64,000 nucleotides of DNA. It comes from Sipunculus nudus. Lineage: Eukaryota > Annelida > Sipuncula > Golfingiida > Sipunculidae. Location of the stretch: contig CM049320.1 of the NCBI GenBank assembly GCA_026874595.1, positions 48,310,714 through 48,374,713 on the forward strand, read 5' to 3'. The position numbers and the translations under genes are program-made. The stretch's first letter is position 1. Each line of letters starts with the position of its first letter. Below are positions 1 through 12,485 of the stretch, in pieces. A model generated the notes under the pieces. It was not told the DNA's origin. It worked only from the letters and a program-made list of their open reading frames with translations, and searched no databases.

Positions 1-389
1 ATGTCTATATGTTCTCTCATGTTGAAGTTGACAAATACTTTTATTCTCTCACTCAGGACTGTCTACGAGAGATCATTTTCTTCTCTTACACTTTGACCAT
101 TCTACAGGATGTCCTCCTGGACTTTAAGTTCTCATACAGTCAAAGCCAGTCTAGAAGACTCTTTAGGTTTCATACACTTTTATTGAATGTTCTAAGCATG
201 CTGTACATATTTTCAATAGCAAACATATGAGTTTTATGTGATTGTGCAGTCATCCATCTGCAATCATCTGTACCCATAATTTCTCAAAAACTGCAGGAGC
301 TTGCATCACCAAATTTTGTGAAAAAATCTGTCACATGTCAAACATTGTAGGATTGAGCTTATTGAAACAGTCCAAACATTGCCTCAGTT
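1..389. other. AT-rich sequence, nothing recognised
   Basis: Short open frames occur here, but they have no codon bias, domain or splice pattern that I can recognise. I treat this as non-coding and probably intronic. Confidence 0.5.
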
Positions 390-615
390 TTAGCAACAGG
401 CCAAGATTTTGTGTGAATCTATAAATAGCATTGGCAGACTGCCAACTGTTTCAAATTAGCAACAGGTCACGTTTCTGTCTGTATCTATAAATAGCCTTGG
501 GATGATACCAGTACTAGTTCAGGTATGGCAACAGGCCAAGTTTCTGTCTGTATCTATAAATAGCTCTGACAGACTGCCAACTTTCAGATTTGGCAACAGG
601 CCAAGAGTTTAGTCA
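390..615. repeat. Degenerate tandem repeat, period about 66-70 bp
   Basis: About three and a half diverged units each begin near GCAACAGGCCAAG and continue into TCTGTCTGTATCTATAAATAG; two of them add CAGACTGCCAAC. Each full unit carries a TATA-like CTATAAATAG. That motif is probably a by-product of the repeat, because no initiator or transcript evidence accompanies it. Confidence 0.6.
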
Positions 616-2448
616 CTAAAGTAGCCACACCTTGCCTGTTAGCTCAGAAGTTGTATGGCATATGTTGCATGCATGAATGAAGGATCATATTGACACTTGA
701 AGATGGAAGAAGTGGAAGAATTATTTAACTGCACAAGGATATTTAGGCAAATTACCACTATTGTCAAAGGTTTTTTTTCATGAAGGATTTGGAAGATGTT
801 TATTAATTGACTAGATCCACAGATGTGGTCTTCTAAAGAAGGTTGTGCTAATCAGTTTTTGTATGACACTTGGTAATAGTCATCTGTTAAAAAACTGTCA
901 ACTCATGTAAGAATGGATTAAAACAGGTTTATCACAGCCGAGAAGTTCATTAGAGCTGGTCATATTACATATTTAAAATAAACATTATTTTATAGTATTA
1001 TATGATGTCATGTTAAAATATTTGCTTTAATAATATTTTTTCTCTCTCTTATTTATAAGTCCCATTAGTTGTGCTTTGTAATTTTCACTATGATGGGCTA
1101 TTCAAAAAGAAACATTAAAGAAAGATAAAACCATTTGGAAATAACAAAAATTTACATTCTGTGATTTACAGTAACATACTAAAGACTTGGAGAGAAATGT
1201 TACTGGAATTACACAGTAAGCAGAAATCAGTCTTAATGGCAGGTCACACTACATATTATTATAACACCAATTGAGCATTACAGCAAGATTACACCAGCAT
1301 TACACTAGACATCAAGTTAATTACAAGAACAGCACCCTGAGATTACACCAGCATTACACCAAACAAAATTGGTTCTAAAGAACACACAGAAATTATGCCA
1401 GCCAGATGCATCACATACACATAACAAGAAATCGGCTTCATTCAACAGGTAGATTTTTTCTTAACATTTCAAAAGATCAGTTAAATGATAATTATATAAA
1501 TATACCATTCAGGTTGACCATGAGCTTCAGACAATGATTATGCCATGGTTGGTTATATATGAGGATAATGGCATATTGATTTGGTCATTGTGTTTCCTCA
1601 ACTGTGCTGAACAGTCCAGTCTGAGTGGGACATTCTATTGTTACCCTTCAAACAGAGCAGTTTAGTGCTTTGTGTATAGGCCTGGAGGGGAGAGTATTCC
1701 CCCTGTGGGTGGTTAGTCAGGAGTTTACTGATTCAAGCCAGGAGGTGGCCATTATGGGTGCCCTGATGTTTCTGTTGAAGCAAGGAATATCCTGATCACT
1801 GGTGTAGAAAGATATGTCACTGATCCCACCAGCAGTCTGAGTGCAGGGGCTTGTCATCAGATCACTTAGAGAGATTATGACTGTACATGTGAAAAAGAAA
1901 AGTGCCAACTTCATAACAGGGACAAGAGGAGTTACAGGAGTATAAAGAAGAAGAAGTGATTATCAGTCTCTGATTGTCATTGGATTAGTTCTACACGATG
2001 CATTCAGCAGATGTATCTGTAATTAATCCCAGGATCTTTTAGAGATATAAATGGCTATTGGTGCTCAGATTTTATGAAAAAGTTTTCAAATTTTTTTTAT
2101 CAATTTATAATTTTACTGCCTACGTTTAATTAATTTTACTGCCTGTGTGTATTTATAATATTTCATAGAGTGGTTTTAAGGTAAATTAGTTAATAGATAA
2201 AATCCAACTTGTAATATTGAAATATTAATGAATTTTGGTCAAGCAGAGTAGTTTTTCCCAGCAGTAACATGCTAACCAGATCTCTCACCTGAATTATTTC
2301 TCTGATAGCTTTATGTTTTCTACAATGATAAGTTCAGGTGTGAAATAAAGTAACTGAAAAGCCTCTATGTGTAAAAAGTATAAAGAAACCTGACAATTCT
2401 GCATTGTTGGTTTCAATGTGATCAGGAACTGAGCAATTTGGTGTGAAG
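616..2448. other. Unique AT-rich sequence, no gene seen
   Basis: No ORF with recognisable content lies here. A short imperfect repetition of ATTACACCAGCATTACAC occurs around 1285-1365. Otherwise this looks like ordinary intronic or intergenic DNA. Confidence 0.5.
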
Positions 2449-3228
2449 TATGGATCATGGATCTCAGGGTGAACAAGAACAAAGCAGTTTAGTGTAAAGT
2501 ATGGATCATGGATCTCAGGGTGAACAGGAACAGATCAGTTTTGTGTAAAGTATGGGTCATGGATCTCAGGGTTTTAAGGAAAAGAACAGTTTAGTGTATA
2601 TTATGGATCATGGAACTCAGGGTGGGCAGGAACAGAGCATTTTTATGTAATTAAAGTATGGATCATGGATCTCAGGGTGAACAGGAACAGATCAGTTTCA
2701 GGTAAAGTATGGATCATGGATCTCAGGATGAACAGGAACAGATCAGTTTAGTGTGTAGTATGGATCATGGATCTCAGGGTGAACAGGAACAGATCAGTTT
2801 TGTGTAAATTATGGATCATGGATCTTAGGATGAACAGGAACAGATCAGTTCAGTGTAAAGTATGGATCATGGATCTCAGGGTGGGCAGGAACAGGTCATT
2901 TTAATGTAATTAAAGTATGGATAATGGATCTTAGGGTGAACAGGAACAGATCAGTTTAGTGTAAAGTATAGTTCATGGATCTCAGGGTGAGCTGAAACAG
3001 AGCAGATTTAGTGTTTAGTATGGATCATGGATCTCAGGGTGAGCAGTAACAGAGCAGTTCAGTTTTAAGTATTGATCATGGATCTCAGGTTGACCAAGAA
3101 CAGAGCAGTTTAGTGTATAGTATGGATCATGGATCACAAGGTGATCAGGAATAGAACAGTTAAGTGTAAAGTTATAGTATGGATCATGGGTCTCAGGGTG
3201 ACCGGGAACAGATCAGTTTCATGTAAAG
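2449..3228. repeat. 51-bp minisatellite, about 15 units
   Basis: Units start with TATGGATCATGGATCTCAGG and continue GTGAACAGGAACAGATCAG. Successive starts at about 2449, 2500, 2551, 2602, 2657, 2708, 2759, 2810 and 2861 give a 51-bp period, with one 55-bp unit caused by a 4-bp insertion (TAAT-like). The units are visibly diverged, especially after 3000. The frame is not open, so this is a non-coding tandem array. Confidence 0.9.
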
Positions 3229-4180
3229 TCTTTGATCTCCTAGTGTCATGCAGGACAACCTCAATTTGATTAGCTGTATACTACGTAGAAACCAATAAGA
3301 ATTGTTAAAGAGATATATCAGCATTTAATTAGTAATATATAAAATCATTTTGTACTTTTTGTTTTTATTCTTTATTATATATTATTTCCTCCTTCTAAAG
3401 AAAGTTGGTGCTTTTGTTCATTGTCAAAGCATTATAAAACCTGCATTAAAAAACATACATTAATCAGAAAATGGAATTGGTAAAGGTCTAATTTAAATCA
3501 AGTTCTTGATGTTATTTCTTACAAGCATCAGCAATGTAACCATAGTACATTAGTATAATTAAGAGTTTGAGTTTAATTCTTTGCTAATTTTTGGCCACTT
3601 CTCTCACCATATGGCGGGACAATATTACAATGCTTAAATTGACATTAGAATTATTCATGCAGTAAAATCAGCATGATAGTGGGTACAGTGGTTTGTACAT
3701 GCCTCATCAGGTACAGTTGTGATCATTGAATATACATCATACGGTCTTTCTGTCTTGGGCATCAGTACTACTATTAGATTATATTTGAAAATAGTTATTG
3801 ATGCAGCAGTCTGAAGAAAAGTTATTGCGTAGGGCAGAGGCTGTAATTTGTATATGTAAATACTCCGGCGGTGGTAATGGAGAAAATTCCTATAGACCAT
3901 GGGCTAATGGAACTGGTCACCCACAGAAAAAGGTCTACCAAAACAGCTAAAGATACTGGGTTGGAGAAATGGAAACGTATGAATCATGTGAATATTCATG
4001 TCTGCTCTGCAGAGTCAGGAAGGCATGAAGCTAGTCTATTAACACAGGGTCAAAAAAGAATGAGTTCAACAGGTATGATAATGTTAGTAGATATGAGACA
4101 TCAGGACCATCTGACTGCAGTATCCTCCACACGATGGTGGATCATAATCTCTTTGAGTCACAGGTTTAAAAGCATCTGTT
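3229..4180. other. Unique sequence, no supported gene
   Basis: The longest frame here is about 104 codons (3871-4185, + strand). It has low-complexity composition, matches no family I recognise, and ends inside the neighbouring tandem repeat. I do not call it a gene. Confidence 0.5.
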
Positions 4181-4400
4181 GCTGATGGTTAGACCACTTT
4201 GTATCTGATGGTCAGACCACTTTGTATCTGATGGTCAGACCACTTTGTATCTGATGGTTAGACTACTTAGTATCTAATGGTCAGACCACTTTGTATCTGA
4301 TGGTTAGACTACTTTGTATCTGATAGTTAAACCACTTTGTATCTGATAGTAAGACCACTTTGTGTCTGATGGTTAGACTACTTTTTATCTGATGGTTGTA
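4181..4400. repeat. 23-bp minisatellite, about 9 units
   Basis: The unit is close to TATCTGATGGTCAGACCACT followed by TTG, with a 23-bp period (for example 4202 to 4225). Substitutions such as TTAGACTAC and AGTAAGACC mark decay along the array. Confidence 0.88.
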
Positions 4401-5469
4401 TCAGATAAGTTTCTGCTGGTGTTTGACAGTGGTGCAGATTTCCATCTTCCTGAGATTGAGGTTATAGGTGTTATATAACAGCAGTAGCTGGGATGTGATG
4501 GAGGTATTTCAGGTCTCTGGGTCACAAGACATACGGACAGGTGCAATTATGCACCATTTGCATTGCTCTTGTTAAAGCTTACAAATCTTTGGGCAAAACT
4601 AGATCTGTCCATTGCACTGAGAATTGTAACCATTTCATAATTGAGGATATGATATGTATTGTTTAAGTATGGTAACAAATTAAATGACAGAGTCAGCTAG
4701 CCAGGTTAAAATCAACCCCTCCTCCCTCCAATCATATGGTTTGACCTGGGGGCCTTCACTCAGCATCCCTGTTTGTGGCTGATACCTGTCCCAGGTGGCT
4801 CCAGTAAGTAATGAAATGCTAAATATATAATTCATCATCAGTCAGAATAACAACCATGTGATTAATTCCTGCCCTGCTGGATCTGTAATTCAGGTGTGCT
4901 GGTGACCTGTATAGGTCATGGTTAATGTCCTATCATTCAGCAGGATACTGCTGTCAGGACCTGGAAAACACGTAACACCTCTCAGGTTCCCTGGTGATTT
5001 ACTCGGGTTCTTAAAAGTATCTGTTGAGGAGTACTGTACGGATGACAAAAACACAATGGCTGCTGGGCTACTGGCTGTCAGCAAGCTGAACACTCAGCAC
5101 AAAACAGCTGCTGTGACTGAAGAGAACTATTTGGAGGGGGTCAGACTGGAGGAGGGCACTGCTGTGTCCAGTCATACATATCACATCTCCAGACCGAAAG
5201 AGACCTGACAGCACACTGATCAATAACCAGTGCTGACACTTCATCAATCAGGCCCCTCTGGGCAGAAACATTCAGTTTTTGTTGTGGCTAACTAAAAGAC
5301 TACCAACATCAGTGGTGATTCTGTAAGTTAACAGACAGAAGTTTTGGAGTTCCTATTGCTCAGAGCAGTATTGGTAATTTGTTTATGTGTGGTTCCTCTA
5401 TCTGGAGTGGCTGTGATATTGGACTCTCCAGTTATTATCTGCCATTCACAGACACACTGAGCATTTAAC
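4401..5469. other. Unique sequence, weak ORF only
   Basis: Two overlapping antiparallel frames of 96 (+, 4918-5208) and 67 codons (-, 4890-5093) are present. Neither shows a motif, signal peptide or splice context I can recognise, and antiparallel overlap is expected by chance in a GC-richer patch. A real exon cannot be excluded. Confidence 0.4.
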
Positions 5470-5690
5470 ATCCACCATGTACAGTCGAGGGGTAAGCTCG
5501 GATCTCTCCTCTGGAAACCTGGGTTTGATCCCTGGAGTTGCCATGAGAGAGAGATGTGGTTGCCTGTCCAAAGCGGGTGGTTTCCTCCATCTACCTAATG
5601 CCAGAATCTCAGTCATTGAGAGAGCCTGCTGGGATTAGTTATAATTACTATTAATACAATCAATGTAAATAATAAATCAGTTTATATATT
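5470..5690 (+). mobile_element. Probable tRNA-derived SINE, degenerate
   Basis: A Pol III B-box-like GGTTTGATCCC sits at about 5522-5532. It lies roughly 35 bp downstream of an A-box-like stretch, GTCGAGGGGTAAGC (about 5484-5497), which is tRNA-like spacing. Downstream GGTGGTTTCCTCC and TAATGCCAGAATC recall the conserved central region of metazoan SINEs. It ends in an AT-rich tail. The copy is old: the tRNA stems no longer pair cleanly, so it is unlikely to be a working tRNA gene. Confidence 0.5.
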
Positions 5691-5783
5691 ACATGTTATT
5701 TTGATATTCTCTGCTGTCATGCCAGTGTTTAGTTATGTCTGCATTCTGGCATCTTTCTCAGTTCAGGACATGAGTTATAGATG

Positions 5784-7795
5784 TACCGTAAAAGTCGTTG
5801 CAGAAGTCGCATCCTTATTACAAGTCGCACCATGACTTTTAGGATACCCATGGGGAATAGCCGTTCAAGTTTAGTTTCAGGAAAAGTCCATAATATAGGT
5901 CGCACCCAGACTTCGGAGGCGTCCCAACCACCTGATACTTTTGGAATTTGAGTATCATTCCTTGTGATGCAAGACTACAACCAACGTCCCCGCGGTACTT
6001 TTGTGGTTTTAAAACTAGATAAACCATAAAAACGTAAAAATAATTGGACAGCTTTAATACAATGCTTATATTTAAGGAATAGCAACAGAATCTTAACATA
6101 TAAAGTCGGGGTTCAATTGTCAGGTAAGATTTGTACAGTGCCAAAGTCAGCTGCGTCGGATAACATTTTGTGCTGTGAAACGATGTCATTGTTGCCGTTT
6201 CTTACTAGTTTAAGTAACATTAGATTGCAAATATCAAGTTAAATCACTGTATTAATAAACTAAAAGAGTCTGAGGCAAAATACTATCACAATCGAGCAAC
6301 TCTTTAAATTGTTAAAGATCGTCAAACGTAGGGTGGATTCATTAGACTATGATTAGTTTGCGTACGCGTGACGAGTCCCAATCCGTCGCACTGGGCATGA
6401 TTTGAACTGACTTAAGACAACTGAAAGATGGAAAGAATAATTCAGTTTGAATTTATTCACCTAATTTCTTAAATGGGCTCTAAAACTGAATTTATTATCC
6501 CTTCAATTAAGTGTTACAACTTACCATCTAGGCGCGGCACATGCACGGTATTAATGAAATCACTGAAATATATGTCAGTCAACAGGGGGATAATGAACGC
6601 TTTATTGACCGGTCAGTTAACGTAAAATAAATATAATTGAATTTACAGATATTATATTTACTGGGACTAATGATTTATTTTTCTTTGATAATATCTGGAA
6701 AACCCAATTTCCATCGTTATCAGTGATTATATTCAAGTGGCTTGGATGTATGGCAAACTCAGCCGTGTTGAACCAGATCCGTCATGACACCAAACGGTGC
6801 CGGTTCCCGTGGAATTTAGGTGCGTATGTGGCATTTTAAGTAAATAAAATATATACCTACATGGTGTTTGTTATTTCATTGTATTGATTAATGTGTCTTC
6901 ATTAAAAATATCACGAATACGTCAACGCACGATTGAAAGCAATGCATGCGTGCCGCCATATTGTTGGGCATACGACCGTCCTGAAACAGACACGGGTAAC
7001 ACTCGAAACAAATCGTATATTTGTAGCTCACGTGAAACGTTATTACATTGTTATCCAAAACGCTTGAAAACCACGAGATGGTGACAGTGACCTAATGGTT
7101 CTTAATATGAGAGTTTATAATTGTGAATATCAGTCACGGAAGGCTTAGTTGACATGGGGATGTAAAGGTCATTGCACGGGTGACCCGGGGCTTGAACTTC
7201 CGCTACACGGCTTCAAAGGTCAGCTGGTATTCAGCGATCAACCGGGCAGGCAAAAGAATTCACGACGTATGTGTAGTGGATCAAGCTTGAATGTGACGCA
7301 ACTTTACATGCATAAACGGATATGGAACCGCGAGTTTTTCATTATGGAAAGCATACCCATATAGTTAAACGGAAAGAAAATGTACATCAAAGAGCGGCAG
7401 ACTGGCATATGCGTCAAATTGACTCGTGATATAATAGTAACGCAGATTAGGAAGTGTCACTTGAATGGCGACTTGACAGAACGGGTAGGTCTTGAACTGG
7501 GCAAATTTAAAATTTGCATTTAATGTTAATAAAATGAAAATTACGACAGTTCACAAAATATAAAGCATAAGAGATGGTTAAAAGTGTAAATTATTGGGGA
7601 AAGACGTTTTACAAAGCACTGGTTAAATGTATTGCCAATTATCGCTCAACTGACGTCGTTCCATGTACCGGGAAAGCTGACAGAAACGGGATAAGTACGT
7701 ATTACAAGTCGCACCCCGACTTTGCTAGAAAATTCTAGTTTTTAGAATTCGATTTCCTAGTACAAGTCGCGACTTCTGCAACGACTTTTACGGTA
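5784..7795. mobile_element. TIR DNA transposon, copy 1 (about 2.0 kb, TA-flanked)
   Basis: The left end TACCGTAAAAGTCGTTGCAG and the right end CTGCAACGACTTTTACGGTA are perfect inverted repeats, continuing to 27 bp when the next AAGTCGC/GCGACTT is included. The element proper starts CCGTAAAAGTC and is bounded by TA on both sides, consistent with the TA target duplication of the IS630-Tc1-mariner/pogo group (family knowledge; the assignment is inference). Sub-terminal AAGTCGCACC motifs recur near both ends. The interior is GC-richer than the flanks but carries no recognisable transposase, so this is non-autonomous. A second copy lies at 36325-38293. Confidence 0.9.
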
Positions 7796-10700
7796 TAAAG
7801 AATTTCTAAAAAATCAGCTTGGCCTTATTTAATATACCGTACATTCTTAATTGATTTGAAAAAAAATTAAATAATTACTAGCTCTGAATTTTTAAATTAA
7901 ACAATAAAAAATCAGTTAATCATTTTTTTGTTGTTGCTTGGACATTCGATCTACCAGAGAGATAATACCAGAACTTAAGAATGTCTACCTTATATTGCCC
8001 TCTACTTAGTTATGAATTTCTGAATAACATTTCTGTGGACCTTTGTATGCTGTTAGTTACTACTTAAATTAGTAAATACAAGATATACTTTGTACGTGCA
8101 TTCCATTGTATCAGTTGACAGTTTTAGCCTGTAAATACGGCACATCCACTTGTTTTCAATATTCATAGAAGGCACTACGGGATGATATTTAGCGTGCTTC
8201 CCAGCCTGCCTTGTATGACCTTTGTTCTGCCACAAGTTAGTCTGCATTCACCAGGATAGTGTACAGTTGCACAGCTGGATAAATATGGCACGTTGTGAAA
8301 AGGTTGCTCTGATTTTATTATTCATGTCTGGTGCCACCAGTTGTCTTCTAGTATAGTTCCCAACCTGACGTGCGCCAGGTCTGTTCACCTCGGCAATCCA
8401 GGCACACAGTCAGCATTGTATTTTTCACGGTTGAACATGGGGCTGTGGCCGGCAAGAGATCTGCCCTCAGAAAATATTGCTAAAAGTAGAAAAACATTTT
8501 AGCTTTTAGCAGTCGTCAGTAGTCCCCGCATGAACATGTTACCAAAACCCCTGCTGGTACCCCACGCTATTATGGCCCACTGCTCCCAGTGATGATTAGT
8601 GGGAATTACAAATCCAAAAGGTTTTCCATTCAGTGCAGTCCAGGGCTAGATGGAGACTTCCAGTGAATCGGCAATGTGACAACTAGTGAAAATCATATAT
8701 TTTCACTCCAGCTGTTGAAATTTTGCAGTTTTGAATTTATAAGTAAAGAAAAATAATTATTTCAGAAAACACCATTTTCAAATCAATTCAGATTTCAAAT
8801 TCCTTGAGAATGTACAGTAGTTGCCACGGGCATCCACCTGTATTACAGTACGTTTAGGGGTCTTAGGGTACAGTATATAAATGTGCTCAGTTAGAATATA
8901 AGATTATATATTCATTATGACCTATCAGAGTGTGTGATCTGGTTAAGCACACCCCTGTGTGTCAGACACAGATCAGCTTGACTCAGTAATCACAGGGTGT
9001 GTCATCTGGTTTTTGTCTCAGCATTTCCTTCTAGTGTACCTTGTTCCCAACAAATTATCAGAAAAGAAAGCTGGGTTTTTAAGATCCATGATGCTGTTAA
9101 TAAACATGTTACTATGTGGAGCCTGTGCTGCAGATGTTCTGTACACAGTCATATGTGGCAAGATGAGGCAATGTCCAGCTGCAGGACTGATTTGTCTAAA
9201 CATTACATGATAAAGATGTCACCTGCCTGCATCAGCAGCTTGTTTACACTGTTAAATACCAGAGAAAGTGGTCTAATCAGAGCTGATGTAAGCTAATGAT
9301 GTCCAATTATCACATGAAATGTCACCTGGTGTTGTCTGTCCTGGTTTAAATGATTATTAGTCTCATGGAAGTCACCATGGTGAATTAACAGGTCATTTAA
9401 CTGAAATCAATTCAAGGCAAGGGGAAAACTGTATGATTATCAAAAAATTTAGTTTGAACAATGTTTATTACTTAACATATATTAACTTTCCTATTTTAAT
9501 AGTGTTTTTCTGTCATTGTCCAGCTTTGAAACATATCAGTCCTGTATTGGAATAAGAAGTTGTATAAAGTTGACATATCACTTTGAGATTTTGAAATATC
9601 ACCTAAAGTATGTAGAAAGCAGGTCTACTCAAACTTGAATAGTAAATAGTGATTTAAATACAGAGATCTTTGTCAGGTGTTCAGTAAGTCTTGATCCATG
9701 CTTATAATAGAACATCCTCTCAACACAGCACTGTTCTGGTGTCTACATCTTGTTTTGTCTCCTTTTCATGTCTGTGGACAGCCCTGTAGGTCTCTGGATA
9801 GACACAACACTTCATATACGCAGTTGTAAATACATCATCTGCAATATCTCTGTAGTATTGATGTGGTAAAATGAGTAACAAAACCACACTCTTTGTAGTC
9901 ACCATAATTATCATATGATCAGCACCTCTCTGGTTTCAGTGTATCATATTTAGTGCTGGGCTGGCTGTCTTGAAATGCTTTGTCATTTATTAATCCAGTG
10001 GTTAGTAATAAACAAACCAGTATAAAAACCACGCAGTCCTTCACAGATTACACCTCATGCTTCTTTGAAGAAGTCAGTCATCTTCTGTAGCTTGACTTGA
10101 CAAAAAAATGGCTCTCCTCAAGTGGCTTGAAGGAATTCACAGATTTAATGGCATTAAATACCTATTTTAATTAACATAAGTTGACCTATTTGAAGTATGA
10201 TAGGTTATATCAGTAAACCTGTCTTTATTCTTATGATTTTAACTATCCCACCAATATTATGTCTATGGAAGCATATAACAGAAAACATGTTATGATCATA
10301 CCACTTGATTAAGCTGAGTTTGTTGGTTTCATCTTTCAAATCACCAGGCTATTGTCATCCAAGGAACCAATCAATTAATGGAAAGTCTTAACTGAGGATG
10401 GAACACTAGTTATTGCTTAATTGTAATCAACAGCAGACGAATCTTTTAAACGAAACAATGAGATGAAAATTAATTAATTAGTTTTAAGGATATAGAAATA
10501 TGTGACTATTCCAGTCACGAGTGATGTGTGACCTCTTTGTTGCCATGGTAAGAAACCTTTTTACAAGGATTCACATGGCAACCATGCAGTATGCTGCTTC
10601 CCTTATGATAGTCATGAATGATAAACAGAAAAAAGTTCCCATAATAACAGGAACTGATAAGAAAATGTGCAGAGAAAGATCTTGGCCAACACTGATAGAT

Positions 10701-11508
10701 TTATGGTAGACCATCAACTACTGGTGACCTTGTGCTAATTAAATAAATATTTGAGGACAAAATTTTGAAGACTTAAGTGCTTAAATCCCAAATTCCAATG
10801 GTAAAAACTCAAGATACAATGTTATAAAGATCTCCGTTTAAATAATAAAACAAATAATTAGGCATCTCTAATCGAATCATGTAGCGATTTGAGGCCAGGG
10901 TGGTGTTAGTGGTAGACCACTCCTCAGATCAGACGTGGCCCTCTTTGATGTCTACTTAGTCATTCTGCTTGTGATCACGTTTGTATAAAAAATAGAAGTG
11001 TGTTCAATCATAAGCCTCGCGCATCATTGTTGGGAGCTGCTCGGTGGTAATTAATTACTACAGTCGTCTGAATAAAGCTTAATGAGACTTTATTTACACA
11101 TGGCAAGAACATTACATATCCTGTCATTAATCTTGTCAATATTTGCCAGTAATGGATTGATTTGATTGTTTCCCTTTAACTTCACTAGAACATGTAATCC
11201 TTCAATTTGTTCAAACTTGCGTAAGGTGAGCAAATACAAGTAGAATGTATGATGACAAATATGGAATTTATCATACTAATGAGTGTGTTGTGTTGTGTTT
11301 TCAGTGTTATGTAAACTCATAGTAGTAAAAAATTTATTAGGAATATGCTGAACAGCCTGTCCAATTTGAAAATTTAAGGCAGCACTAATTGCATACAAAG
11401 ACTACCTCAGGTCAACCTGGCTCTCAGTGTAGCAGGCTGTTGGTTTTGAAAAAGTATCATTTAGTGTAACCTATTTGTGTCAGTTGAAGCATGACTTTCA
11501 GTGCCTTG
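7796..11508. other. Unique AT-rich sequence, no gene seen
   Basis: About 3.7 kb holds only short ORFs without recognisable content. Three overlapping frames near 8959-9296 are mutually exclusive shadows, and none has a family motif. No tandem or inverted structure stands out. Confidence 0.5.
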
Positions 11509-12215
11509 AGGGTAGACAGAGGTAATCATGTTACTTACTGGGGGTAGACAGAGGTAATCATGTTACTTACTGCGGGTAGACAGAGGTAATCATGTTACTT
11601 ACTGGGGGTAGACAGAGGTAATCATGTTACTTACTGCGGGTAGATAGAGATAATTATGTTACTTACTGGGGGTAGACAGAGGTAATCATGTTACTTTCTG
11701 GGGGTAGACAGAGGTAATCATGTTACTTACTGGGGTTAGACAGAGGTAATCATGTTACTTACTGCAAGTAGACAGAGGTAATCATGTTACTTACTGGGGG
11801 TAGACAGAGGTAATCATGTTACTTACTGGGGGTAGACAGAGGTTATCATGTTACTTACTGGGGTTAGACAGAGATAATTATGTTACTTACTGGGGGTAGA
11901 CAGAGGTAATCATGTGACTTACTGGGGGTAGACAGAGGTAATCATGTTACTTACTGGGGGTAGACAGAGGTAATCATGTGACTTACTGGGGGTAGACAGA
12001 GGTAATCATGTTACTTACTGCAAGTAGACAGAGGTAATCATGTTACTTACTGGGGGTAGACAGAGGTAATCATGTTACTCACTGTGGGTAGACAGATTAA
12101 TTATGTTACTTACTGGGGGGAGACAGAGGTAATCATGTTACTTACTGGGGGTAGACAGAGGTAATCATGTTACTTACTGGGGGTAGACAGAGGTAATCAT
12201 GTTACTTACTGGGGG
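11509..12215. repeat. 31-bp minisatellite, about 23 units
   Basis: The unit is GGGGTAGACAGAGGTAATCA followed by TGTTACTTACT, with an exact 31-bp period. Most units are near identical; variants include GCGGGTAG, GCAAGTAG and ATGTGACTT. The GCAAGTAG type recurs, suggesting block duplication within the array. Confidence 0.93.
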
Positions 12216-12291
12216 ATACAGCAGACCTGTACCTGACCAAGCTTGTTCAATTGTGTTCAGGTGTAACACTACAATTATTACTGTGCAACTC

Positions 12292-12485
12292 TTGTCACTC
12301 TCAGAGGAGAACCTAAGTCAAGTTGTCACTCTCAGAGGAGAACCTGAGTCATGTTATCACTCTCAGAGGAGAACCTGAGTCATGTTGTCACTCTCAGAGG
12401 AGAACCTAAGTCAAGTTGTCACTGTCAGAGGAGAACCTGAGTCATGTTGTCACTCTCAGAGGACAACCTGAGTCATGTTGTCACA
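12292..12485. repeat. Second 31-bp minisatellite, about 6 units
   Basis: The unit is GTCACTCTCAGAGGAGAACC followed by TGAGTCATGTT. It lies only about 75 bp after the previous array and has the same period length, but the sequence is unrelated. Units alternate between TAAGTCAAGTT and TGAGTCATGTT endings. Confidence 0.9.

Noticed and set aside
4918-5208. 96-codon ORF on the + strand
   Set aside because: It matches no family I recognise, has a competing antiparallel frame, and has no clear splice sites; I left it as a weak possibility only.
5484-5560. Functional tRNA gene
   Set aside because: A- and B-box-like motifs are present, but the stems do not pair cleanly; a tRNA-derived SINE fits better.
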